Below are positions 39,090-48,900 of a DNA stretch of 64,000 nt, piece by piece. Below the pieces are notes generated by a model. It saw nothing but the letters and a program-made list of their open reading frames with translations. It was not told the DNA's origin and searched no databases. The translations under genes were made by a program, and so were the position numbers. Origin of the DNA: Acidimicrobiia bacterium (GTDB lineage Bacteria; Actinomycetota; Acidimicrobiia; Acidimicrobiales; Bin134); NCBI GenBank assembly GCA_022825005.1, contig JAJDYU010000004.1:1-64000 (forward strand). The letters are read 5' to 3'. Positions within the stretch are counted from its first letter, which is position 1; the number at the start of each line of letters is the position of its first letter.

Positions 39090-40882
39090 GTCGAGACTCG
39101 CGCGACTGGGACGATGACCTCGTCGAGCGAGATACCGCCGTGGCTCACGCGGCTGGCACCAGTGTGATACCCGCTGCGACCAGGAGCGAACAGGGGGAAG
39201 TAGCCGGCACGCTCGGTGGGCAGTCCGGGCGGATCCCAGATCTCACCATGCTCGGCATACTGCTCGCGCAGGGTGGCGTTGGGGTAGATGCGGACTCGGG
39301 TGCCAGCCTGCTCCACTGTCTGGCCCTCTCCGGGCGTCCCACTAGCGATCGTAGGGAGGTTCCCATGATCGGAGGTAATCCATGTCTCATAGTCGCTACG
39401 GGTGGCGACATCAATGAGGTTCTTGAGGAACCCAGCGCGTGCCCAAAGATCGATGCCGACAGCGATCTGTCGATCACCTAGCACGTCGGCACCATGCAGG
39501 ATCTCGTCGACGGCGTTTATAACCACTGCGGCAATTTGCCCGTGCATCTCGGGGATCGCGCCAATGTCGTCGCCAAGAGTCTTGACGTAGGAGATGTCCG
39601 CGTCGGCGAACCCCTGCCCTCTCCAGAACTTCTTCCATTGCTGTTCCTCGGCACTGGTGTTTCCAATGTGCTCGACAAATTCGCGGGGAAGCTTGCCAGC
39701 AAGGATAGCTTGACGAGACACACTTGTGAGGGTTGGGATCATCGCCAGACTTCCGGTGGCGTCGTGAACAGTGAGACCAGCAGCTCGACGTAGCGGATGC
39801 CATTGGGCAAATCCGAGACCGTCAACAACGATGAGGAGGACCTTGGTCCCCTCCAGGACACGATGTGCAAGCCGGCCAGCGACTTGGTGCAGCGCTGCGA
39901 ACGGTGCAGCGGAGAGGAGGCACGAACCGTAGTCGTTGCGCAGCCAGGCACGAAACCTGTCATCGAGATCTACCCAGACGCGCCAAGCTCTCTCGGAGTT
40001 GGCAGGAGGAATGGGAGACTCGGCAATGGAAGCCCGGACCTGTCCCCACCAGGAAGCGGTCTCGATCCAGCCAGTCAGGTCGGAGGGCAGAGATGGCTGA
40101 ACTGCGAGAAGTTCGTCAATCAACTGCTCGGGGTCGGGGGAGAGGGCACCAACCTGAGCCCAGTCCGGCAGACTCGAAACCCGCAACGGAGCCGGTTTCA
40201 GCAAGCCCGCGCCGAGCAATCCCAGTATTGCCCCCGGCGCATCTACGAACGCGTCGGAGCCATCGCTTTGGCCTTTGCGAAGCCAGTCGTCCCACATCTG
40301 CTGGAGTCCAGCGAGGTCGCCTCGGCCGAAGGCGATGCTGCGGGCAGCCGGCGTGGTCAAAACCCCGGCCAGCGCGTCCCACAGTTCGTCTTGTGTCTCC
40401 GGGACAAGCCGGTGCCGCACGACACCTTCGATTTCGGACCCAGGATCGCCGAAGACAATGCCATAAGCCGAGGCGATGATGTCGGCAGCATCAGCATGCT
40501 TGTCAGCATCCCTTAGGAGATTCTCGGCACTGGCCGGATCGGCAACTCGCAGTAGTGCTCGGATTTCTGTTGGAACCGGCCAGCGCAGCCGGATCACCTT
40601 GTCAGCCTCCTGCTCGATGTCCCACGGAAGGTCCGTTACCGTGGTGAACTCAGCCGATGAGACACAGACCAAGGTCAGGGCCTCACCAGGCACACGACGA
40701 CGAATGTCGAGATCCCAGGCTCGGCGAATACTGGCCCAGTCGTGAACTCGGATTACCCGGCAGACCGCTTCCACGTCGGTGAGCGCAGGTTCGTCGAGGA
40801 CACCATCAGGGTCAAGCACCACGGCGATGCCCGATGTGCGGGACAAGGTCTCGCCCAGTTGAGATGCGATCCAGCTCTTCAC
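39086..40882 (-). CDS. pglZ: PglZ-domain protein of BREX
   Basis: A 598-residue PglZ protein started at GTG 40882, four bases inside the helicase stop (GTGA). Longer in-frame starts would overlap the helicase coding region. PglZ belongs to the alkaline phosphatase superfamily. Visible metal-site text is TKVLLIVVDGLGFAQWH, the nucleophile region TLTSVSRQAILAG and WITSDHGNLPT. The C-terminal HGGISLDEVIVPVARVS is typical of PglZ. It is a core BREX component, probably a phosphodiesterase/nuclease-like switch. It is intact here. Confidence 0.9.
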   Translation of the reverse strand: MKSWIASQLGETLSRTSGIAVVLDPDGVLDEPALTDVEAVCRVIRVHDWASIRRAWDLDIRRRVPGEALTLVCVSSAEFTTVTDLPWDIEQEADKVIRLRWPVPTEIRALLRVADPASAENLLRDADKHADAADIIASAYGIVFGDPGSEIEGVVRHRLVPETQDELWDALAGVLTTPAARSIAFGRGDLAGLQQMWDDWLRKGQSDGSDAFVDAPGAILGLLGAGLLKPAPLRVSSLPDWAQVGALSPDPEQLIDELLAVQPSLPSDLTGWIETASWWGQVRASIAESPIPPANSERAWRVWVDLDDRFRAWLRNDYGSCLLSAAPFAALHQVAGRLAHRVLEGTKVLLIVVDGLGFAQWHPLRRAAGLTVHDATGSLAMIPTLTSVSRQAILAGKLPREFVEHIGNTSAEEQQWKKFWRGQGFADADISYVKTLGDDIGAIPEMHGQIAAVVINAVDEILHGADVLGDRQIAVGIDLWARAGFLKNLIDVATRSDYETWITSDHGNLPTIASGTPGEGQTVEQAGTRVRIYPNATLREQYAEHGEIWDPPGLPTERAGYFPLFAPGRSGYHTGASRVSHGGISLDEVIVPVARVST

Positions 40883-43311
40883 GTGCTCACCCGGACCAAG
40901 AGCCGTAGATAAGCACCAGGAAGTGTCAACTCGGACTCTCCTGCAAGACGGACAACAGCCTGGTAGGCATGGTCGACACCCAGATCGATGATTCGGTCCC
41001 ATGTAGAGGTGTCCGGGGTCTGATGATCTGCGAGTGCAACGCCCCCGCAGCAACGGTCCCAGAGAGAGATGGCGAGATCAGGGCGCACCAGACCCGTATC
41101 TGGTTGGAATACCGCTGTTGCATTTCGAGCCGATCCGTCAAATGTGACCTCCCAGATCGACAACCAGCCGGGTTCGGCTCCAGGTATGCGTATGACCGGA
41201 CAGGGTTCGCCTGGCACGATCTCGGGCAAGGCGGCAAGAGCGCCGAGCGGATCGTCCGTTGGTCGGCCGAGAACCTCCCTCGCCTTGGCCGCGGCTTCGA
41301 CCAACTCAGCGATGCGTTCCGAGCCGGACGGGCAAAAAGCTGGTACGGCGTGGTCGACAAGATCGCCAAACTGAGCTGCTTCGCTGGCCTCAGAGCGAGT
41401 GCTGCGCTCGAACTCATCAGCCTCGAGGTCGAAGTGGTCGGGATCCAAGATCGCTGCTGTCCAGAGACCGTCGGCTCTCCGAGCAGCGGACTCCAGTACA
41501 TCGCAGCGCTTGTCGGCACCGAGTTCGGCGAGAATCACCTCGAGCTTCGCGTCCAGCACATCGAGCACCCGGGCCTCCACCGAATGCTCACAGACCAGGT
41601 TGAACGCCCGCACCGTGTTGGCTTGCCCGATACGGTCGACGCGGCCGATGCGCTGCTCAAGACGGCTCGGCGACCACGGAAGGTCCCAGTTCACGACGAC
41701 GTGAGCAAACTGGAGGTTGATGCCCTCGCCTCCGGCATCGGTGCTGACGAGCACTTGAACGCGCTCGCGGAATGCCTCCTGGGCCAGTTCCCGCTCGCTG
41801 AGCGACATTGAACCGTTAATCGCCACCGCCGTGACGCCAGCTGCCTCCAACAGATCGAGAAGCATCTCCTGGGTAGGGATGAACTCGGTGAAGACCAGGA
41901 CCTTAACGTCCGGATTCTGTTCGGATCGACGGAGTTCACCGAGCAGGTCAAAAAAGGCACGAACCTTGGCGTCGGCTCCGGCCGCGGCCGCGTCGCGGGC
42001 GAGGCGGAGCAGACCGCTCAATTCGGCCCGCTCGGTATCCCATGCCGGACCTCGTGCCTGGGCGAGAGCCTGGTACTGCTCCTCGCCAGTCAAGTCAGCC
42101 CAGTCCTCATCACGATCTGCGAATAATTCAAGTTGTGCCCCTCGCTCTCCCAGCGCTGCTGATCGCTTCTCAAGGGCAGCGAGGATCGCTGCCGTGCTGG
42201 AAGCCACCAGCCGCTGCATCAGCAGCACCAGAAATCCGGCCGATCGTCGCCCCTGCCTTGTGGCCGCGTCCCAACCGCTGCGGACGTACTCGGTAACCGC
42301 TTCGTACAGATCGCGCTCAATGTCTCGTTCGATATAGGGCGCCACCCGCAGCGCCGTTTCTCGCGGCCGGAACAGCGCACGCCCAGCATGGTCCACCGCC
42401 TGCCGCTTCTCGGTACGGGCTACGTGCGGAGCTACTGTGGACCGCTGTACCGGCCGACCCCGAACGAATCCCTCGTCGAGCAGACCCAGGAACCGTCGGA
42501 ACCCGTCGCTCTTGCCCGAATGAGGAGTCGCCGACAGCAACAGCACGTGTGGCGCAGCGGCCGCGAGTTCAACGGCGAGACGGTACCGAGCCACTTCGTC
42601 ACTAGAGCCAGCAACGTGGTGGGCCTCATCAATGATCACCATGTCCCAGCCCGCGTCCACCACTGCCCGGAACCGGGCCGCGTTGTACACCTCAACCTGC
42701 TCGGGGCTCCACTCAGCGCGGCGGCGCATCGGTTTCACAGCATCAAGGCGGCAGACCACTCGATTGAAGGCCCGCCACGGATCCACCCCGGAGTCAACCG
42801 GTACACCCTCTGGTCCCACACGTACGAAGTCTTCGCCAAAACGGTCAGCCATCTCGGCCACCCATTGAAGTTGCACTCCTTTGGGGGCGACGACAACCGC
42901 ACGCCGGACGCGGCCACGGGCCTTCAATTCTGAGAATATCGCCCCTGCTGTGATGGTCTTCCCCAATCCCACCTCGTCGCAGATTGCCAAGCGAACTGGA
43001 GCCATTCCGAGAGCACGCTCCAGAGTGGCCATCTGGTGAGGGAGCAGGCTCACCCCCGCCCGGGCAGTGACGAGAGGCTCACCGTCCGCCGCCAACCCCA
43101 TCGCCCGCGTCGCCGCCGCCCGCCACACAATCTCCGCCTCCGACCAGCGTCGGACACCCAACTGGACCATTTCGTCGGCCGAGACGCGCATGCGGTGCTG
43201 CGACGAGGGGACCACGACCTCGTCTATCCGACGCCCCCACAACTCGACGCGGTTCAGTACTTCCACGGGCTCGCCTGCCGCGGGAAGCCACGCCCAGCGC
43301 CGTTCGGCCAT
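40879..43311 (-). CDS. brxHII: SNF2-family helicase (BrxHII type) of BREX
   Basis: An 810-residue SF2/SNF2 helicase. Walker A is CDEVGLGKTITAG (residues 111-123), followed by VVVAPKGVQLQW (motif Ia). The DEAH box is VIIDEAHH (near 226-232) and motif III is LLLSATPHSGK. The second lobe has KVLVFTEFIPTQEML, VSTDAGGEGINLQF and DLPWSPSRLEQRIGRVDRIGQ, the classic motifs V and VI. This matches the BrxHII helicase that follows the methyltransferase in type 3 BREX. All motor motifs look intact. The start is five bases after the methyltransferase stop, and the stop overlaps the pglZ start. Confidence 0.92.
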   Translation of the reverse strand: MAERRWAWLPAAGEPVEVLNRVELWGRRIDEVVVPSSQHRMRVSADEMVQLGVRRWSEAEIVWRAAATRAMGLAADGEPLVTARAGVSLLPHQMATLERALGMAPVRLAICDEVGLGKTITAGAIFSELKARGRVRRAVVVAPKGVQLQWVAEMADRFGEDFVRVGPEGVPVDSGVDPWRAFNRVVCRLDAVKPMRRRAEWSPEQVEVYNAARFRAVVDAGWDMVIIDEAHHVAGSSDEVARYRLAVELAAAAPHVLLLSATPHSGKSDGFRRFLGLLDEGFVRGRPVQRSTVAPHVARTEKRQAVDHAGRALFRPRETALRVAPYIERDIERDLYEAVTEYVRSGWDAATRQGRRSAGFLVLLMQRLVASSTAAILAALEKRSAALGERGAQLELFADRDEDWADLTGEEQYQALAQARGPAWDTERAELSGLLRLARDAAAAGADAKVRAFFDLLGELRRSEQNPDVKVLVFTEFIPTQEMLLDLLEAAGVTAVAINGSMSLSERELAQEAFRERVQVLVSTDAGGEGINLQFAHVVVNWDLPWSPSRLEQRIGRVDRIGQANTVRAFNLVCEHSVEARVLDVLDAKLEVILAELGADKRCDVLESAARRADGLWTAAILDPDHFDLEADEFERSTRSEASEAAQFGDLVDHAVPAFCPSGSERIAELVEAAAKAREVLGRPTDDPLGALAALPEIVPGEPCPVIRIPGAEPGWLSIWEVTFDGSARNATAVFQPDTGLVRPDLAISLWDRCCGGVALADHQTPDTSTWDRIIDLGVDHAYQAVVRLAGESELTLPGAYLRLLVRVST

Positions 43312-43316
43312 GAACG

Positions 43317-44549
43317 CTACCCAGCGAGACGTTCGGCGTTGCGGAAATAGTGCAGCAGCGCCGAGTCCTCCACGAACGCGTCCGACGGCAGCCTGCGACC
43401 GACCCCGACGATCGTGTCGAACGCCCTGTCAGCCCACGCCCTTTTGAAGCCAGCCCGCACTGCCTCGGTGCGGAACTTCTCCAGGGAACCCTTGCCCTCC
43501 ACATAGGACTCGAACTCTCGCAGCAGCGCGCGGGTACGGAGTTGCTCGAGATGCTCGGACTTCCTCGGGTCGGGCACCATCCAACGACCGGCTCCGTCAT
43601 TGACGAAGTTGTCCTCCAGCATCTCGCGCAGCTCAGGCAATTCCTCCCACGAAGCTATGTCTGACTGGAGTTCCTGCATGAACGCGGGCTGGATGTCGGC
43701 GAACGAGCGCGGCCGATCCTTCAGCAACTGCCGCAGCCACTGCACCGCCGACGATTCATCCCGAATGAGCAGCGTTTGCGCGGCCAGTTCCTTGAAAGTG
43801 ATCCGGAACCGCTCATAATCCTCCACCTGCTCGGCAAGAAAGTACATGTCGTCGCGCACCGGGAACCGCTGCTCCAGACCGGCGTAGAACTCCGCGGCAG
43901 TCATCGGCACCACCGTGTTGCGGGCCACATGGTATGCCACCATCCGCTCATAGACCCGATCAGCCTGGCGTTCCCGCACCACGAGAGCCCGGCCGCGATA
44001 GCCATCAGTGACTGGAACCCGTGATAGGTGTTCGCGCACAAACACCCAAGCGGCTTCCTCCCCTCCGGCGGCTATCTCCAATGACTTTTCGGTCGTCTGC
44101 TGAGGTTTGTAGGCAGAGATCACCAAGTCATGCTTCACAGCGTTATCAGCCGTGACCTGACGGTAGGAGAGCTGGTCCTTGTCGAACACGCGTGTATCGG
44201 CAACCACGAACCCGGCCGTCGCCAAGGCATCCTGGATCCGTAGCCACACATCGTTGGAGTGGTTCGAAAACTCCACCGTCATCCACCTACCCGGCTTAAG
44301 AACCCGGAAGAACTCGGCAAAGCACTGACGCATCAATTCGGCGTATCGGTCCAAGTCCTTTGGCGACGCTTTGTGACGACTCTGGATCGCCTCTTCCCCC
44401 GGCGCAGTGTGATTCCCGTGCCATGACTCGATCAGGTATGCAAGATCGGCATAATAGATGTTCTCCCCGAATGGCGGATCAACGAACACGTAGTCGACGC
44501 AAGAATCTGGAATCGGCAGGGTGGTGGAAGAACCGGTACTGATCATCAC
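43317..44549 (-). CDS. pglX: BREX methyltransferase PglX, C-terminal part after an in-frame TGA
   Basis: A 410-residue segment in the same frame as the preceding 469-residue part, separated from it by one TGA. The first in-frame start is a GTG at 44549 (next codon ATG) with no ribosome-binding site visible. It contains the catalytic DPPF motif (VFVDPPFGENIYYADL), then FFRVLKPGRWMTVEFSNHSNDVW and the remaining target-recognition region. Alone it lacks the SAM-binding motif I. It would be functional only through stop readthrough, reassembly with the N-part or a reversion. About a dozen codons between the two parts (NSSRASAGNVMIST) align naturally with a continuous protein. Confidence 0.75.
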   Translation of the reverse strand: MMISTGSSTTLPIPDSCVDYVFVDPPFGENIYYADLAYLIESWHGNHTAPGEEAIQSRHKASPKDLDRYAELMRQCFAEFFRVLKPGRWMTVEFSNHSNDVWLRIQDALATAGFVVADTRVFDKDQLSYRQVTADNAVKHDLVISAYKPQQTTEKSLEIAAGGEEAAWVFVREHLSRVPVTDGYRGRALVVRERQADRVYERMVAYHVARNTVVPMTAAEFYAGLEQRFPVRDDMYFLAEQVEDYERFRITFKELAAQTLLIRDESSAVQWLRQLLKDRPRSFADIQPAFMQELQSDIASWEELPELREMLEDNFVNDGAGRWMVPDPRKSEHLEQLRTRALLREFESYVEGKGSLEKFRTEAVRAGFKRAWADRAFDTIVGVGRRLPSDAFVEDSALLHYFRNAERLAG

Positions 44550-44576
44550 GTTGCCAGCTGACGCCCGAGAGGAGTT

Positions 44577-45986
44577 TCAAAGATTCACCAGCGATTTTCG
44601 CTTACCTCTGGTGGGCGAGGAGCCTTCTAGGTTGTATCGAACTGAACACTCGGCAGTGAGCGATGGAACGTAGTACACACCAGTCATCTGACGGTTCACT
44701 TGAGATCCGCCAACCTTGCCATGTTGGACGAGTTGGTATCGGTTCATCCATGACAGACCCCAGAAGGCCTGCTCTATCCAGAAGCGAAGAGCCAGCCGCG
44801 TGAGCGGGTCTGGCTCCTCTGCGGTCCACGCCCAAAGCACCGCCAACGAAGCAAGCGAGCGGTCGGGCCAGAAATGGTGCAACGAGGAGATTCCCCATCC
44901 TGGGAGATTGTTACGCTCATGGGTCATATGCATGTTCGGCAACTCAGCAGATGGGAAGGGTGGCAACTTCAGCTGAGCCACTCGTTCAAGAACGTCGGCG
45001 TCCTCCTCGTCAAATCTCTTTTTGCCGCTTGCTTTCCCATCGCTCCACGCAATTACCACAGGCCGCATGTCGACACGGTCGATTGTGTCCCCAGCCAGAG
45101 TGCGAATCTTGGTCTTGCGTATCTCTCGCTCTCTCTTCGTGAGCGTTGCTCCGCAGGATGAACAGTTAAACTGATCGCGTACGCGACCAGTACGCGTGTT
45201 GAATGCGGCTTCGTAGAAGACAACTTCGCCGCCGCAGTGCGGACAAGTGAACACCTCTGACCACACGACGTAGTCAATACCGGCGTTGAACGGCTCCCCC
45301 CGCTCTGGAGAAACAGTGGTCTGGTACATCCACCCGTACTCGGTCTCGAAACGGTTCAGCAGGTTCTGGGAAGCCTGGTCGAAGGCGTCGCCGTCAACGG
45401 GCAAGTTCATGCCTGCGGCGATAAAGGTCGCAGACGGTCCGAGTTCGCTGAGAATCGCCCGTCGAGCACCCCATTCGATGTCGTCAGCACCGAGGTCGGC
45501 TTCCATGGCGCGTCTGATCTTGGAGTCCGGATTAGCGCAGGCCTGGGCGGCGACGCCTGTCATGCCGGACCCGGCGAAACCATCAAGTACCAGATCACCG
45601 GGCCGGGTGTAGTGGAGAATAAACCGCATTATCGCCGGATGGGGCACCTTCGTCGGGTAAGAGTGAGCCTTGTAGAAGGCATTGCCTTTGCCCTCCACCA
45701 CGTCGGACGCGAATGGGCCGGGGTCAATGCGACCGTCGTCACTCGGGTGTTCAAGGTTCGCCAGCCAGTTAGCTATGAACGGATTCGGGCATGCGGTGTA
45801 ATAGGGCGGGTAGGACATCGCCAGGATGTCCTCGTCACTTCCTTCAGGGCAACCAGGGAGGCCGCGTAGCTCCGGCAGACACTGCCGGAGCTCGTCCCGA
45901 GCAGCCTCCACACGGTTTTCTTGGATGGTCTTGTCGCCGGACAGGCCAGGGGTCAAGGCCCGGTCTCCGTGGGTTGACTCACTCAC
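44577..45986 (-). CDS. pglX: BREX methyltransferase PglX, N-terminal part ended by an in-frame TGA
   Basis: A 469-residue product starting with MSESTHGDRALTPGLSGDKT. It overlaps the brxC stop by four bases. SAM motif I is LVLDGFAGSGMTGVAA (near residues 132-147), preceded by CPNPF and YPTKVPHPAI text typical of PglXI-type adenine methyltransferases. A zinc ribbon of two CxxC pairs lies near residues 275-310 (CPHCGGE, CSSCGA). The product stops after KSLVNL at a TGA (44579-44577), before the catalytic DPPF motif, so this half cannot methylate. An ancestral CGA (Arg) codon changed by one transition is a simple origin. Confidence 0.75.
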   Translation of the reverse strand: MSESTHGDRALTPGLSGDKTIQENRVEAARDELRQCLPELRGLPGCPEGSDEDILAMSYPPYYTACPNPFIANWLANLEHPSDDGRIDPGPFASDVVEGKGNAFYKAHSYPTKVPHPAIMRFILHYTRPGDLVLDGFAGSGMTGVAAQACANPDSKIRRAMEADLGADDIEWGARRAILSELGPSATFIAAGMNLPVDGDAFDQASQNLLNRFETEYGWMYQTTVSPERGEPFNAGIDYVVWSEVFTCPHCGGEVVFYEAAFNTRTGRVRDQFNCSSCGATLTKREREIRKTKIRTLAGDTIDRVDMRPVVIAWSDGKASGKKRFDEEDADVLERVAQLKLPPFPSAELPNMHMTHERNNLPGWGISSLHHFWPDRSLASLAVLWAWTAEEPDPLTRLALRFWIEQAFWGLSWMNRYQLVQHGKVGGSQVNRQMTGVYYVPSLTAECSVRYNLEGSSPTRGKRKSLVNL

Positions 45987-48900
45987 TGCGAATCCTCGTC
46001 GCGGGGGACAAAGCGGATGCGATCTTCGGTCGAGCCTTCGGCAAGTTCCTCAAGCAGGCCAATGAAGCGTTCTCTTAGCTCCACCGAAGTGGCGGGTGCC
46101 GCTTCGGGAAATAGTGTGTCCCAAATTCTCCTTGGGGAGATCAAACAAACTTCGAAGCGGTTAAGCACCTGCTGTACCGCCCGAACGAACTCCTCGGTCA
46201 GCGGTTCGGGGAAGCTCCGGGACTCGAGGAAGATCTCCACCGTCTGTTTCTCTGCGGCATCGAGCAGCGCAATCTGCTCAATCATCTCCGGCGCAGCCAG
46301 AGAGTCCAGAAGCGCCTTCTCCCACTCCGTGTACAGCCCGTGGATCTCCTCCTCGGTCTGCTGGAGCCGAACCGAAGCCGGGGCGCCGTCGGACGACCGG
46401 GGCCGGTAGCCGCATTCGGGACAGGCAACGCTGCGTGATAGCGAGGCCGGATCGAAGGTTTTGCAGGTTCGCAAGTCGGTCAGCTTCTGCTGGAGCGCAG
46501 CGTGCCGGCCACCGGGCAGCAGTTCGATAGTGCTGAGCTGCGTGAGGTTCCTGTAAATGGTGCCTTCGAGGATGCGGCGTTTGCGCTCATCGCCTGCACC
46601 GTCAAGGCGGTCGCGGTTGTGTGCCGCAACTGCCTCCGTGGCGAACCGGTGTCTCAGTTCGTCACCGTTCGTCTTGAGAATGCTGGCTTGGCCCATGTCA
46701 AACGAGGACTCGGAACGGAACATGTCGAGCAGGTCGGAACGCAGTGCGATCGCATCGGCACTGATCGGGTTATCCGAGCCAAATGCGTCGACTGCCTCGC
46801 GCAAGTAAGCGTTCACGTCAGAGAGGTGAACGGCTACCGCGGTAGCTTCCTCAACCCACTTGAGAGCCGTCTTGCCGTCTGCAGCACGAGTGATCTGCTC
46901 AGTAGCGAGATCCAGCTTGTTGAGCTTTCCAACCGTGTTCCGTGCTTTGAGATTGTTGACAACATCCTCAAAGGCGCGCAACGCGGCGGATCGCTCAGTC
47001 TGATGTTCGAGTATTTCAGCGCCCCAAACATTGATGCCGTCATTGAGCGATGCTCGCACTCGTGCGATCCGGTCGGCGTACTCGGCGCATTTCGTGGCGA
47101 CTTGCCGCACCAGTGCCTCCGTTGCCCCATTGGCACCGACATGTCCAGGGGGTATGTCCACGAGTTGTACTACCTCCCTTAGGACCGTGATCGGCAGCTC
47201 TTTGGGGGGAGCGACATGGGTGACTGACTCGATCTCCTCAAGATCCATTTGCAACAGTCTGGAGAGGTTGAGCGCATCGAGTTGTCCGTCCTTGAAACCG
47301 ATCTCAAGCTGTCCGAGCTGCGTGAGCGTCGCGGCCACCACTACGAACCAGCAGGGTTCAAGATTCCACGGCCCCCAGGTGAAGACGCCGGGGTCGCGTT
47401 CAGTGAAGAGCTCGCTGCGATTCACTGCCTGGCCTGCATTGTCCGAGACTTGCGCGAGAACTTGGGTGGCGAACGACCCGTCGTCCACAAGATTCCCTTG
47501 AACGTCCACCAAGCCGAGCGCCGCCAGCACTTTGCCGCCCAACATGTTGGACTGGGTGGTAACAACCTGCTTCAGCGCCTGCCTGAGGTTCTCAGCAATG
47601 TTGGCTTGGGTGACCTGTACGCCGAAGGATGGGTAGTCGGGGTAGCGGTCCTCGAAGTGTGGTTCCAGCGCGGTCGCGGCGATGGAGTCGATCTGCTCCT
47701 TCACTGTTGTTCTCGGCCCCTGCGATGATGCAAGCCTCGACGCCAACGGCTGGGTTTCCCCCCGGTAGGTGACTGCGATCGCCTCCCCCATGTGCGCTCG
47801 CAGCCAGGCAACCATTTCCTGTAGGTGTCTCTGGACCTTCTCGGCGTAGACAGTGCGGTGCTGGCCGGTTGACTCACCCTCAAGTGCCACTGCCCCGGCA
47901 TAGTGGCGTAGCGCGTCGGTGAATTCGTCGTCAGGCGAAACGAGCCGGAAGAAGACCTCGTCAGGCTTCTCCTCATCGGTGAAGTCGGGCGGGTCGTAAG
48001 GCTGTAGGAAATAGACGTAGAAATCTCGCGGGGGCTGCGCTGTCGAACGCTCGTTCGGGGCACCCATGAATAGATAGCCCGAGCGGGTCACTTGGTTGGG
48101 GGTCCAATCCAGCTCGTAGGCCCAGATCCGGTACCCGGCAACGTACGGGTTGTCTCGCTGTTCGAGCACGGTCTCCAGGGCACGAAAGTACGCTTCGTCT
48201 AGTCGGCCATCATCCAAAGACGCTGCTCTCTCCTCAATCCTTTGGTCGTAGTCGATGTCCTTGCGGACATCGAGATACACCTGCCCGTTGTCGTCGTTGC
48301 GGGTGATGAACTGCCCTGAGACAGCCCTGATGATGTCGTCGATGATCGACCCAACTGTCGCCTCCAAGAAGAACGAGTCCAGCTCTGGAAGGCCCGGAGG
48401 CAGCAGGGTCAGGTCGTCGCGAAGCTCCGAACAGGAGGGGCCGATTGGAGCGTTGATGTCGTCGGTAGTGAGTCGATGCACGGCCAACGCATCAACGATC
48501 CGCTGAGCAGTGGACACGTATTCAGGCGTCGGAAGCGCCCTATCCACTCGTGCGCTCAACACCTGTGCCTTGTCGAGCACCTCGCGTACCTCTGGGATGG
48601 CCCGATTCGACGGGTCGGCTTCAAGTTGGGCCTTGTAGGTGTCATAACAGATCAGCCCTGGATCATTCTCAGGCACATCGGCATCGAGATTCGCCCGCAT
48701 CTCGTCAGACAGCGTGGTCAACACCTTGCGCTTCTCCACCAGCGTGACCAACTCAAAGATCCGAAGGTACGCCGGGTGCACCGGAAAGAGAGCGACAAAC
48801 GTCTCCAGACTCTCGGCCATCCCCTCATAGGCCGGTGAAAATGCCTGCAGGTGTTCGCGTATCTTTGCCTTCTGCTCGGGAGTCTTGCGAAGCAGCCGCT

